This document shows positions 23,106-33,682 of a DNA stretch of 52,174 bases, one piece after another. This DNA is from Chara braunii (lineage: Eukaryota > Streptophyta > Charophyceae > Charales > Characeae). Below the pieces are notes generated by a model. It searched no databases. It saw only the letters and a list, made by a program, of their open reading frames with translations, and was not told where the DNA came from. Each line of letters starts with the position of its first letter. Positions within the stretch are counted from its first letter, which is position 1. The stretch lies in NCBI GenBank assembly GCA_003427395.1, contig BFEA01000041.1, forward strand, positions 2,545,790-2,597,963, written 5' to 3'. A program made the translations under genes and the position numbers.

Positions 23106-23690
23106 ATGGACGATAGGACTCCCTTCCACATCACGGATCGGGAAAGTCTGAGACACCGCCGGTTTCGAGAATACTGGGAGTGGAAAAACGCCTGCCTTCT
23201 CGCACAACCCCGCCCCAACCCTCCGAAATTCCCCTTTCGGACAGGAAACGAACGTGTCTGTGAATGGGACATTGAACGGGCCCTAAGTGCAATCCCCTTC
23301 CCCTCTCAGTTTCCCAGCTCACGCGTAAGCCACATCATCGCCGAGCCTCGTACCGCCATCATTGAGACAGACTTCACCCCCTACCGCCTCGTGTTGCCTT
23401 TTCACTGCCTGACGGCTGCCCCGTGGCACGCACTTGCCTCCTACTGGCCACGAATCCCGTGCTCCGAGTGCCAACAGAACTGTAAGTATCGAGCCGCGGG
23501 GTTCGTGCAACGAACCCGGACCGAAGCCGAACAACGAGCACATGGCCTGCGCCTGAGGCCTGCTTCGTCCAACTCGGAGGCCTGCCACGAGCGGCGCCAG
23601 CGGCTGATCACCCAGTGGGACACCCACAGTGTCCCGGTGGTCCATCGGATACAGGACCGACCGCGACGACCACACTCACACCGGAGGTAG
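23106..23690 (+). CDS. Hypothetical 194-residue protein
   Basis: I do not recognise this protein. The ATG at 23106 sits in a favourable context (A at -3, G at +4), and the frame runs 194 codons to a TAG. The N-terminal half is Arg/Trp/Glu-rich (start MDDRTPFHITDRESLRHRR). A CSECQQNC sequence near codon 122 could bind metal. The C-terminal third is Arg/His-rich. A CCTATATGCGCG sequence about 65 bases upstream is a weak TATA candidate. Composition is less skewed than in other long frames nearby, but GC-rich DNA gives such frames by chance. It could be a gene remnant, a retroelement ORF or noise. Confidence 0.3.
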   Translation: MDDRTPFHITDRESLRHRRFREYWEWKNACLLAQPRPNPPKFPFRTGNERVCEWDIERALSAIPFPSQFPSSRVSHIIAEPRTAIIETDFTPYRLVLPFHCLTAAPWHALASYWPRIPCSECQQNCKYRAAGFVQRTRTEAEQRAHGLRLRPASSNSEACHERRQRLITQWDTHSVPVVHRIQDRPRRPHSHRR

Positions 23691-23913
23691 CCCCATCTCC
23701 CGAAGTCCAGTATAAATCGGGATTACCAGCTTGCTCAACTACCCCTCAGCTTTCCACCGGAGATCTCAGTTCCGACCTGGGACTCCACCCCCACTTTCCT
23801 AAAATCCTTGGCACACCCCCTTTCCGCACTTCGGGGCCCCCTAACACTCCAAGCATCACAGTGCCCCCCAGTGGCTCCTTCCGTTTATTCCGCATGGTAC
23901 CCAGGCAGACAAT

Positions 23914-23945
23914 GGGACGCTGGACCCGTTTTCCAGCTAGCATGG
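23914..23945 (+). mobile_element. SINE-like head fragment
   Basis: GGGACGCTGGACCCGTTTTC then CAGC matches the 5' head of the repeat family seen at 24144, 25765, 33096, 36483, 41466 and elsewhere. The similarity fades after about 30 bases; no poly-A follows. Confidence 0.6.
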
Positions 23946-23969
23946 ATCCAATGGACTCAATACGGCTCC

Positions 23970-24282
23970 ATGGAAGGGAGGAACTAGTGTGTAGCGATGT
24001 ATCTGGCACCGTTTTTAGGGTGAAGAGGTTCCCCCTTCCTCCCAATATCCTGCTCAGTCAATCCCCTGGATCCCAGGGTAATCAATGCTGGCAGGAACAC
24101 CCCACAATGGTTTTCCGATGTATTTCAATTTCAGTCTGTATAAGGGACGCTGGGCCCCGCTTTCCAGCAGGTGATGCTCCCCACTAATAGATGGAGCCTC
24201 TCCAACAAGTGGTGTCTGCTCTTATCAGCGCCACTAACACTGGTGGGGAAGTGTTAAAAAAAAAAAAAAGAAAAAAAAAAAA
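23970..24282 (+). mobile_element. SINE-like element with 5' extension and poly-A tail
   Basis: The core starts GGGACGCTGG at 24144, continues through CAATAGATGGAGCCT-like sequence, and has a hairpin AGTGG...CCACT around TCTGCTCTTATCAG. It ends TGGTGGGGAAGTGTT before an A-rich tail (24256-24282). The preceding ~175 bases (GGAACTAGTGTG, CCCTTCCTCCCAATATCCTG, AATCAATGCTGGCAG, TGTATAAG) also match, in reverse, 43699-43880. So at least one subfamily is about 300 bp long. No coding capacity; probably moved by a poly-A-recognising LINE. Confidence 0.75.
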
Positions 24283-24309
24283 GGAGCGCACTCGAAACAA
24301 TTATAGATG

Positions 24310-25570
24310 TAGTCCCCTTGGACTGGGTCCATACTCCAAAAGGGTCCACATCTCGGAGAGGGGGGCTGGGTTGCTCTCAGGGAGTGGAGGGACATGGTTG
24401 GCAACATAGTAGACATTCATCCCGATGGAGAAGTCCTGGTCAGCTGTTTCAAACTGCAAAAAAAACACCATCTGACCAGGAATCAAGGATTCTTCTGACA
24501 GAAGACTGATGGCTCCCACCATCGGTAGTCTTCAGGATGAGACTCCTGAGAGAGAGAGAGAAAATTGGATAGCTTCCCAGCCAAACATCCCAGTCTCCCG
24601 TCTAGCGTGTGACCCAGAGACACTAGTCTGGACAGTACCCAACCCACGGAGAGCCGCCAACCAAAACCACTTGCACTCCTTGACAGTTAAAGCTACCTAC
24701 CCGCTGTTCAGGCCAAAGCTCAACCTACGGGACACAGTGGAATCTTCTTGGATGAGACAGTTGAATGTGGCAAAGGAGGCCTTGAAAGGAATACGTCGGT
24801 TTAAGCATAGCAAAACCAAACCTGCTAAGCTGGTGTCGCTGCAATGGCAGATTGAACACAGGTGCCATCCAACAAACAATTGGTTAATAGACCGCACCCA
24901 CTTAGAACAGAACGGGCTTGCCCTACCGTCGTGCAAGCTCTGCAGCACTGCCTACCCATCAAGGACCCGGAGACCATAGAGCATATCTTTCGGTGTGGCT
25001 CTGGAGGTGGTGGGACTGAATCTGGCGTCAGCTAGGCACCTCCACGCAATGACCATGGGACTGGAAAGCGCTGCTTTGTGAGACCTTGAGCCCTGATCAA
25101 CTGAGCGACTACGAACTCAACATGTTTAAAATAGGGAGGAGAGCAGTTTTGTGGGCCATATGGTGGCGCTGCTGCACAACGGAAATGGAAGGTAGTCGAC
25201 AGGATAGACCGGATTTTATTGACTTAATCAGGCAGCACATTCAGACAGAGATAACAATACAATGGGACTTGACAAAAGAAAAGCTGACATTTCTCAACTC
25301 CAAAAAGATGATCCAAACAACTAGCATCTGAAACTTCAGCGAAGACTGGCTGGGGGGGAAACAAGGGGGCAGAACGGCAACAGCGGTCTGGAAAAGGGGG
25401 AATGGGGAGGAACTGGGGAATGGTGAGGAACAGGAAGTGTTGGTTGGAGATTACTCCCTCTCCTTTCAGGATTGGATTCTCTCTGTCCCCCTGAGACCGC
25501 TCTTTTCCAGATATCTTCCCCCCCTTGGAGCTCTCAATAGTAGGGACGTCATGGCATGGGGGGGAAGGAC
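24310..25570 (+). pseudogene. LINE ORF2 3' fragment with zf-RVT
   Basis: Same family as the LINE at 18.2-21.2 kb. LQKGPHLGEGGWVAL near 24335 corresponds to LKQGPSFKEGDWVAT there. The frame continues with SLTVKATYPLFRPKLNLRD (about 24690) and SLQWQIEHRCHPTNNWLIDR (about 24840). Next come LPSCKLC and, after a frameshift near 24965, TIEHIFRC of zf-RVT. IGRRAVLWAIWW lies near 25130, and DWLGGKQGG (about 25350) and FQDWIL (about 25470) close it. No RT or endonuclease is present, so the copy is strongly 5'-truncated. A SINE poly-A tail abuts its left end. Confidence 0.75.
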
Positions 25571-25764
25571 AGTGAGAGAAAAGAAAGGAAGCTGCCAGTG
25601 CAATGAATTATGGATCTGGCATCTAGAAACTTCCAAGAAAAGATGATTAGACCAGGGATGCGTAGCAGCTGCACAGTTAACCCCCAGGTTCACTGGGGCA
25701 GTCAATGCTGGCAGCCAAAATCATGTCTTGTTCTCAGGTGATTCGTCAATGGAGACAATGTTCT

Positions 25765-25912
25765 GGGACGCTGGACCTGTTTTCTATCAGGTGCTGCTCC
25801 CCCACAAATAGATGGAGCCTCCTCGAGAAGTGCTAGTGGTGCCTGCTTCTATCAGCACCTGAGCACCGTCCGGGGAAGTTACGGTAAAAAAAAAACAAAA
25901 AACAAAAAAAAA
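25765..25912 (+). mobile_element. SINE-like element, plus strand, poly-A
   Basis: GGGACGCTGGACCTG at 25765 starts the conserved head. The tail holds AGTGCTAGTGGTGCCTGCTT and CAGCACC, able to form a stem, then A-rich sequence to 25912. TCAATGCTGGCAG occurs 70 bases upstream, as in the extended copies. Confidence 0.8.
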
Positions 25913-25933
25913 GCCTGGAATGATGTGGAATCT

Positions 25934-25936
<3 letters not shown>

Positions 25937-25967
<31 letters not shown>

Positions 25968-26084
25968 AAACGACCTCGGAGGCAGCTTGAGGTGCTGGTA
26001 GGAGCAGTCACTTCAAGCTGGTCCGGGGGAGGCTCCATCTATTGGTGGGGAGCAGCACCTGCTGGGAAACGGGCCCAGCGTCCC
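25937..26084 (-). mobile_element. SINE-like element, minus strand, tail-to-tail with its neighbour
   Basis: A T run at 25937-25965 is the poly-A tail of a minus-strand copy. Its head ends at 26084 as the reverse complement of GGGACGCTGGGCCCG. With the copy at 25765-25912 it forms an inverted pair separated by only ~24 bases. Confidence 0.8.
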
Positions 26085-26470
26085 AACTTACAGATATCAC
26101 AGGATTCACAGTAATTATACATATAGGCCGCCTGATGAGGGTGTACAGTCTCTGACGTATGGTGTGTGTGATGTGTATGTTTCGAAGTACATGGTGTGGT
26201 GCTGTCTGTGGCTGCATTTAGCAGCATTGGCAATGCTGTACTGAGTCGTAGTATTTAGCAGCATTTGGCAGTGCTGTATTGAAGCCTATCTTCTGACTTG
26301 TGATGCATGAACTCTGCCTGTAGTGCGTGTGATGTATGTGTTTCTAAGATGTGGTGTGATGCAGTCTGTGGCTGCATTTAGCAGTATTTGGCAATGCCGT
26401 ACTGAGTCCTAGCATTGAGCAGCATTTGGCGGTGCTGTATTGAATCCTTTTTTCTTTTTGTTTTTTTCCT

Positions 26471-26526
26471 TTTTTTTTATCTATTGGTGGGGAGCAGCAC
26501 CTGCTGGAAACCGGGTCCAGCGTCCC
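26471..26526 (-). mobile_element. Short SINE-like copy, minus strand
   Basis: Only the ~48-bp head is present, from GGGACGCTGG (ending at 26526 on the plus strand) to CCAATAGAT. It is joined directly to an A-rich tail seen as T-rich sequence at 26447-26479. It lies at the 3' end of the LINE relic on the same strand. Just upstream (26180-26450), GCATTTAGCAGCATTTGGCA-like phrases repeat. Confidence 0.7.
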
Positions 26527-26529
26527 ATA

Positions 26530-27546
26530 ATCCTAACTTCTGATGCATAAACACTTTCTCCGCTGGCCGCTCTTCTAATGAGAACAGTAAGGTAGTCAGT
26601 CCCTGGCCGAGGGGGGGGGAGGGGCGAATGGACAGAGAAGGGGGAAGGGGGGGCAAGGGGGAGGGGGATCGGAAGCTGTAGAGTGTAGGGAGGAGGGTAG
26701 TACATTGTTTAAGACAGTAGAGGATGGTCAGTCATAGATGAGGACAAAGTAGGTTGGTTGATGGACGACTTGGAAATGGTGCGTTGGCAGTCTTTCCCAC
26801 AGCCTGTCAGAGAGGAGCCAGGGATGCCATGTGAGGGTGTTATCATCATTGAGACTGCAGAGTCTCTGGTTGAGTCAGTCCATGTCGCCGCAAAGCTGTT
26901 CCCTGGTCTTTGATTTTTCTCAATGTCCGGCTCAGTGACCATCTTATTCTGCAGCTCTTTCCATGCTGCCCGAGTATGAGCTGAGATCGTGTCTATTATG
27001 GTTGACCGAGCTCGCATGAAGCCGTAGCTATGCTGTTTTCTCTCATAGGAACAGTGCATCCTCCAGGCTACCATGAGCACGGTTAGTCTGGAGTATGTGA
27101 AGAGATTAGTCATGAACGGGGTCCATTCCCTGACCTCTGTCAGGGGGCGGGCTACTAGGAGGGTGGGCACTTCCCAGGGGAGGTGGTGATCTGTAAGGTA
27201 GTGCCACGCTGCATCTCACCATCTCCACAGTTGGAGCACCATGGGGCATTCCAGCAACTTGGCAGCGAGCAGTGCTCCAGGGTAGGTCTTCTGTTGGGAA
27301 GTGTGAGGGAGCAGTAAGAGCACAGTAGGGAGAGCAGACCTTTTTCCTCCAGGTCAGTCGATGATGTGATCCAATCCGGGGTAGGCCGACATCTATGTAT
27401 GATTTGCCACTGAAGGGCTCTATGGCTAGTCCGACAAATATGTGAGAGGGTGCCAAATCCCGGTGGGGGACGATGGGAAAGGGAGGCACAACTACTGGAA
27501 AAATGCGCGGTCTTTGCATTAGCCGGGGCCCCACCTGCGGCCCCAC
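26530..27546 (-). pseudogene. LINE 3' fragment, second family, zf-RVT and Pro-rich tail
   Basis: On the minus strand, LQWQIIHRCRPTPDWI near 27400 is followed by LEEKGLLS, a Cys-x2-Cys and RRPTLEHCSLPSC (zf-RVT). After a frameshift near 27130, WTPFMTNLFTYSRLTVLMVAW leads to a Trp/Lys-rich end. A Pro-rich segment (PPPYTLQLPIPLPLAPPSPF, about 26700-26600) closes it. The same order occurs at 31570-32655, defining a LINE family distinct from the one at 18-21, 24-25 and 44-49 kb. RT and endonuclease are absent. Confidence 0.7.
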
Positions 27547-27779
27547 CCCATCTCTGACTACCTCGTTTGCGAGGCCCTATGCTTGCTGGCGTCCCCTCTA
27601 TATAGTCTTAGGAGTAGTGGTAGGAAGGTAGTGACAGGCAAAAAACAAATGCGCTAGTTTCTCCGAGCCTGCTTTTGCCGACCCTGAATTTAACTGCTCT
27701 CCGAGTTTTGCTGAGCCTGGGTCCAACTCCATTTTCTTTATGGTACTCTCACAGGAAGGGAAAAAAAAGAAGAAAAAAA

Positions 27780-29021
27780 AAAAAATTGCAGGCGTGAAAC
27801 TCACAAAACAAGAAAACAAAAAAGCTCTGGCCGTGATTGAGGTTGTATACATTCTTGGAAGTGCTAGTGTGAGTGTGCCTCAGTGAGGGCATCTCAGCCC
27901 CGTGGCCAGATTGTCAGATTCCAGAACAGATTCCAAAACAATTGTCAGATTCCAGAACAACCAAACAAGAACAAAAAATCGAAAAAATGGATTCAGCCGT
28001 GAAAATGGCTGGATACATTCCTCTAAGTGGCAGTTTAATCAGGGTTACAATCCTCTGAGCAGATCACGGATTCCGCCCTGCCTGGTTGGCAAGGGACTCA
28101 TAACAAACACACGAAAAATAAAAAAAAAGAAAACAGCAACTTTCAGAATGTGATCGTGTTTGCCGTAAGATGCATTCTGTAGAGAAAGACTGTGAGCACG
28201 GCCTCCTAGACTACCCTGCCCGACATCATTGCAGTACAGAAAGCTTTTTTTCTTTTTCCTTTTCCTTTCACGCGGGGGAAAAAGAAAAGTAAGATTTATG
28301 GAACTCGCCGACCCTGGGTCCCACCCACGAATTCTTCGGGAACTGGCAAAAACTCGCAATTTCCCAACACTGCCAAAAAAAAAAAAAAAGGGGGGGGGGC
28401 ACAGTCACGAAATCAGTTTCTAAATGCATTTCAAACTGCGTTTTAGCAGTCTAGGCAGGGCCCAAGATTCAAATATAGTCGAAACTCCGCTTCGCAGAAA
28501 TGTAGCACCGTGGAGTTTGTAACTGCAGTTGAGTCAGGCACGTGGCTCGGTTTCTTTTTTCTTTTTTTTTCAATCTCGGGCGTGGCCAAGGCATCTCGGC
28601 CGTGGTGCGACCACAGGACAAGATGCTCTTTTTTTCTTTTCTTTGGTTGTTTACAGAATGTGGCCAAGGCATCCTGGCGTGAAACTCAGCAAAACACGGC
28701 AATAGGGAAAAAAAAAAAAGAAGGGGGGGCGGAAAAGCAACAACTCTTCGGAAGTGAAAGCTGCTGGATACAGAACATTGGGCACAGGTGAGAATATGCC
28801 CTTCCAAAGGGCGTTACAGCCCTCAGCACACACGGCTGTACGAGAAAAAAAAGAAGAAAAAACAGCAACAACTCTTTGGACGTAAAACCAGCTGGATACA
28901 GAATCTTGAGTACATGTGAGAGTGCCCCATTGGTTGCAAGTGTCAGTTGTCTGTGGAAAGCGCCCTGCCTCGTGGGCAGGGTACTAAAACTAACTTGAAA
29001 AAAAAAAAAAAAAACAAAAAA
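27780..29021. repeat. Cluster of ~5 degenerate units separated by A-rich tracts
   Basis: Units share GTGAAACTCA or GTGAAAATGGCTGGATACA, AACAGCAAC and GTACANGTGAGAGTGCC-like words. They lie at about 27785, 27960, 28110, 28680 and 28850, each near an A-rich stretch (for example 27763-27785 and 28378-28389). Clearest are 28735-28800 and 28860-28925, which share CAACTCTT, CTGGATACAGAA and a TTGNG-ACA core. They resemble decayed poly-A retroposons. The last A tract runs into the assembly gap. Confidence 0.5.
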
Positions 29022-29994
29022 NNNNNNNNNNNNNNNNNNNNNNNNNNNNNNNNNNNNNNNNNNNNNNNNNNNNNNNNNNNNNNNNNNNNNNNNNNNNNNN
29101 NNNNNNNNNNNNNNNNNNNNNNNNNNNNNNNNNNNNNNNNNNNNNNNNNNNNNNNNNNNNNNNNNNNNNNNNNNNNNNNNNNNNNNNNNNNNNNNNNNNN
29201 NNNNNNNNNNNNNNNNNNNNNNNNNNNNNNNNNNNNNNNNNNNNNNNNNNNNNNNNNNNNNNNNNNNNNNNNNNNNNNNNNNNNNNNNNNNNNNNNNNNN
29301 NNNNNNNNNNNNNNNNNNNNNNNNNNNNNNNNNNNNNNNNNNNNNNNNNNNNNNNNNNNNNNNNNNNNNNNNNNNNNNNNNNNNNNNNNNNNNNNNNNNN
29401 NNNNNNNNNNNNNNNNNNNNNNNNNNNNNNNNNNNNNNNNNNNNNNNNNNNNNNNNNNNNNNNNNNNNNNNNNNNNNNNNNNNNNNNNNNNNNNNNNNNN
29501 NNNNNNNNNNNNNNNNNNNNNNNNNNNNNNNNNNNNNNNNNNNNNNNNNNNNNNNNNNNNNNNNNNNNNNNNNNNNNNNNNNNNNNNNNNNNNNNNNNNN
29601 NNNNNNNNNNNNNNNNNNNNNNNNNNNNNNNNNNNNNNNNNNNNNNNNNNNNNNNNNNNNNNNNNNNNNNNNNNNNNNNNNNNNNNNNNNNNNNNNNNNN
29701 NNNNNNNNNNNNNNNNNNNNNNNNNNNNNNNNNNNNNNNNNNNNNNNNNNNNNNNNNNNNNNNNNNNNNNNNNNNNNNNNNNNNNNNNNNNNNNNNNNNN
29801 NNNNNNNNNNNNNNNNNNNNNNNNNNNNNNNNNNNNNNNNNNNNNNNNNNNNNNNNNNNNNNNNNNNNNNNNNNNNNNNNNNNNNNNNNNNNNNNNNNNN
29901 NNNNNNNNNNNNNNNNNNNNNNNNNNNNNNNNNNNNNNNNNNNNNNNNNNNNNNNNNNNNNNNNNNNNNNNNNNNNNNNNNNNNNNNNNNNNNN
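29022..29994. other. Assembly gap (973 N)
   Basis: Unknown bases. The left side ends in a poly-A run, a common place for assemblies to break. Confidence 1.
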
Positions 29995-31070
29995 TCTGTC
30001 AGTCTTTCTTCTGTTCTGCCCTCCCTGATTCTTACTAAGTTTTTTTATGTGCCCAACTGAGCACCCTTACGTAGTGCCAAACAGTCGGTGGTTCCTCGTC
30101 TGGAGTGCCTACTGCACTCTTAGGGGGGCCGCTCGGTTCGGAATGTCTGTGTTGCCTGTGGGTGATGACTGGTGCTCGTCGGAGTGACTCCATGGCTCAG
30201 TGGGCGGTGGGAACCAACAGTCTGCGGGGTTCAATTGTGATGTGAGTAGGGCATGTGCTGCTTTCCTCCGTGTTGGATGTGTGGACTGCCTCGTCTGTGC
30301 TCTGCGGCTGCCTTTCTGCCTTGCTGCCTGTCCCACTGGCTTCACATGTGGTTCTCTGTAAATTGCTGTGTTTGCTGCGTGGTGTGGCCGTGTTGTTGGT
30401 ATTGCCTTGTGCTTTGCTGCTCCGCTGCCTTGCCGCTCATCCGGTGGACGTGCCTTCCTTGCTGCTTGTGTGCCTTGTTGCTGGTGCCCTGTGCTTCGCT
30501 GCACGGTTGCCGAGCTGCTGGTCCATTTTCCCTGTCATCCCTTGAAGTGTGGCTGCCTTGGACATTGGTTGTGTTGTCGTGTGCTTCACTACATGGTTGT
30601 CGCGCTGCATGTCCTGCGTGCCATGTCGTTCCTTGCAGTCGTTTTTGGCGTTGTGCACCCGTGTTGCCTCTACTGTGTTGCCTGTTGCTCCTGGGTTGTC
30701 GTCCGCTGCTATGTTCCTCATGAGGATAGTTTGCCTTCAACAAGGGTTAAAGGGTTCATGACCCAAACCATCAAATACGAAGATTCCGCACATTGTCGAG
30801 GGTTCAGTCTCGTGCTGAGTCGGTGCAACTCCTACAAAACAATCTTGTTATCATCAGTTTTATTTTTTTTCGGTCTTTCGTTTTTTTCAGTTTTGCTTGT
30901 TTTATGTGCTTGCGTCGTCTGCCCTCTAGCCTCCTTTGTGCATAGAGCCTCCTGCCATCGCTCTTTGTTGCTGCTTGTTCGCTGATACCTTGTTGTCCTA
31001 TGCCGTTGTGTCACTTGTGTGCCCATCCGCCTCCCCCTTGCCCTCCAGCCTTCGCCCTTTGTTGATGCCA
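29995..31070. other. Strand-asymmetric G+T-rich noncoding region
   Basis: 30240-30720 is strongly G+T-rich on the plus strand, with recurring GCTGCCTTG and TGTGCTTCGCTGCA-like words. Open frames on both strands (Cys/Leu-rich on plus, Gln/His/Arg-rich on minus) follow from that bias. I see no domain and call no gene. Confidence 0.5.
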
Positions 31071-31414
31071 CATGCCTTTCTCCATTGCTGTTTTTTTTCT
31101 GCCTTCCCCTAGTTGCGGCATATTGTTTGTTTCAGCTCACGAATTAGTACCCTGGGGCTCCAGTCCTTGCATCTTTTTAGGGAAGTCAGCGAGGTCGTGC
31201 ATACCCAGTCGAATGGAATATTCGCTTGGATCAGGGTGTGATTCGTTCGATGTTTTGATGTTTGTGCTATTGGCATTATTTATGTTGTGTCCACTCGTGG
31301 TCAATAGGTGGTGTTGTTTTCGGCGAATTTTTCATCGAAACTGCCGACTTTCCCTGAATTTTTTGTTTTTTTTTTGTTTTGTTTTTTTGTCTGATATGTA
31401 TAAGCTTTAGGGCA

Positions 31415-31529
31415 GAGGGGCGCCAGACAACTTTTCCCTTTTTGTTTTCTGGCTCAGCACTATTTAGTTTAAAAAAGGACTGATGAGTAGCTTCGGGCAC
31501 TTTTTCTTCAAGTGTTGCAGGGTAGGACT
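31415..31529. repeat. 115-bp dispersed repeat, copy 1
   Basis: Differs from 34353-34467 at only about four positions. Starts GAGGGGCGCCAGACAA and ends GCAGGGTAGGACT. On the minus strand both copies keep a frame containing VPEATHQSFFKLN and AEPENKKGK, so it may be a piece of a coding element that I do not recognise. Confidence 0.85.
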
Positions 31530-31569
31530 CGACAACGATAGTCAAGTGCAGATGGAAGAGAGACTCTCT

Positions 31570-32655
31570 AGTGTCTGAGCACAACCTGCGCCACATCCCA
31601 TGGACTACGTACGCCCATATAATGCCCACCTCCCATAGAGCTCTTCAATGGCAGATAACCCATCGGTGCCTTCCGACACCGGACTGGGTAACAAGGAGAT
31701 CAAATTTGGAGCAGAAGGGAGTCCTATCCCCTATTTGCGCCCACTGTGGTCCCGGCACCCAACCACGAAGGGCGGAACTAGAGCATTGCCTCCTCGACTG
31801 CCCAATGGCAAGAAGAGTATGGCAATGGCGGGATGCGATGTGGCACATGCTCAAGGGCGAGGTGTTCCGCTGGGACGTAGTTCTTATTCTACTAGGAAAG
31901 TGCAAGAATACTCCCCCAGCATGGACACCCTTTCAGCGCAACCTGTTTAAACATATGAGGTTGGCGGTCCTTATGGTTATCTGGCGTGAAAGGTGCTCAG
32001 TGGAAAGGCAAGGGCGGTTTTCGGCCTCTATCAAGCCAAGGCAGAATTAGTAGAAATCGTTCATGCTAATTTGGTAAAGGCCAGCAGTAAACTCAGGCAT
32101 GCGTTAATGGCTACAAGGGAGGGGCAGAATAAGAGGAGAGTTGTGGCTGCCTTCTGTGAGCTTTGGCTCGATCCTCAGAGGAAGATGGCAGAGGTGAACG
32201 AGAATGGGATTTTGATTTGGAAAAACTGGGCTGCTCAGGATGACCAGTGGTCATACCGGAGGGCGGAATGCTTCACTACACCTCTACCGGGCCAAACACG
32301 GAACGCGTTGACAGTACTCACTTAGGACGCTGTCCAGGGTCATCACGTACACAATGGGCTAGCTTCCCAGCCTCCACAGGTGGCGCAAGCCCCTCCCCTG
32401 CCCACGCAAATGTCGCCACCAATGCCGTCAGTCTCCCCCCCGGCTACCCCGTCGGCCCCCCCACCCTCGCTGCCCTTGAGCCCTCCCCCTACCACCCCTC
32501 CACCGCCCTCATCCTCCTCTCCACCAACACCCCCTCACCCCCCTCCCTCCCTGCCCAGAACCCATGGTCGGGCCAGCCGAATTCAGTACACATCAGCAGG
32601 TGATCTCACTGAACAAGGATGGGACTGCAACAACTACAAGGCATCTCAAGGATGA
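31570..32655 (+). pseudogene. LINE 3' fragment, second family, zf-RVT and Pro-rich tail
   Basis: Begins HNLRHIPWTTYAHIM near 31575. ALQWQITHRCLPTPDWVTRR (about 31640) and LEQKGVLSPICAHC follow, then LEHCLLDCPMARRVWQW completing zf-RVT (Cys-x2-Cys, His-x4-Cys). WTPFQRNLFKHMRLAVLMVIW lies near 31920. A frameshift near 32020 continues into VHANLVKASSKLRHALMATR and FCELWLDPQRKMAEV. After a stop near 32322, a Pro/Ser-rich stretch (32380-32560) mirrors the one in the minus-strand relative at 26.5-27.5 kb. The 3' end is about 32655. No RT or endonuclease. Confidence 0.75.
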
Positions 32656-33095
32656 CACTGGTTCTTCTGGACAACAGCAGCAATGAAGCGGGACATCGGT
32701 TCATACGGACTGCTGGCATGTGGGCAACTGGCTCAGAAGGCTTTGTAGTGCTACCCGCCAAAATCTCTCTTTTGTAGATGAGCCCGACAGCCTGTTGGTG
32801 TCACAAATGCATGCTACCTCCTCTACCTGCACTCATGATACTGGCCATTTCATTACTGACCATAGGCTCTAAGGTAGGTTAGCATCACAGATTACTGTGC
32901 AAATCATGCTGGCAAAACTTCTTTTTCAGCAAGAGAACTCGGTAGCTTACTGGTATCATAACGACNGTCACTACAAATGCATGTTGGTTTTTCTAGCTGT
33001 AGTCGTGGCAATGGGGCATACCACTTCTCACCAAGGGAGGTCTGATAGGCATGCCGCTCAGGCCATTGTGATCACATGAATAAGTACAACATTCA

Positions 33096-33239
33096 GGGAC
33101 GCTGGACCCGATTTCCAGCAGGTGCTGCTCCCCACCAATAGATGGAGCCTCCCCAGCGGTGCTAGCGGTGTCTGCTCTTACCAGCACCCCTAGCTTCCGC
33201 TTGGCTGTTTTTTGGGGGAAAAAAAAAAGAAAAAAAAAA
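33096..33239 (+). mobile_element. SINE-like element, plus strand, poly-A
   Basis: Full head from GGGACGCTGGACCCG at 33096. The tail carries GGTGCTAGCGGTGTCTGCTC and CCAGCACC, which can form a stem. A-rich tail 33219-33239. Confidence 0.85.
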
Positions 33240-33603
33240 GGACTCTGTACTTTAGCTAATCTCCCGCCATTCCTGATGACACTTGTCCCCACTTATTGTT
33301 CAGTTGGCAGAAACACCGAATTCGGGAAACATTTTGGCGAACTTTGAAAGCTACTTCGAATAGGGTTTTATAGTGCTGTTCATTTTATTTTTTTCCGTTT
33401 TGTTTTGCCTGTTTGTTTTTTTGATGCTTGTATTATGAGCCTGCATAGTTTGTTTGCAAACGTTTCGACGACATTGTTTGTAGTGATGCGGCGAAAAACC
33501 CCGAATTCTGGGCCTTCCATTAACCTCGTGTCGTTGTGTCTTATATAAACGTGGCTCATTGCATCGCGCGGTGCAATGGACTCATCACCACACACATACA
33601 CAC

Positions 33604-33621
33604 ACGCACACACGCACGCAT

Positions 33622-33680
<59 letters not shown>
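33604..33680. repeat. (CA)n microsatellite
   Basis: CA run with a few CG/TG interruptions at its left end. It directly abuts the left end of the MITE at 33683. A shorter AC run abuts the MITE's right end (34093-34108). Confidence 0.97.

Positions 33681-33682
<2 letters not shown>

Noticed and set aside
24144-24282. U2 snRNA origin of the SINE tail (TCTGCTCTTATCAG)
   Set aside because: Only about 14 bases resemble U2, the flanks do not, and the stretch is explained as the loop of a tail hairpin. A GGCTGAGATCAAG stretch near 34646 is equally short.
28947-30038. Apparent 363-codon ORF
   Set aside because: Almost entirely unknown bases in the assembly gap.
30368-30985. 205-codon Cys/Leu-rich frame
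   Set aside because: Produced by a G+T-rich tract in which several frames on both strands are open. No motif or start context supports it.
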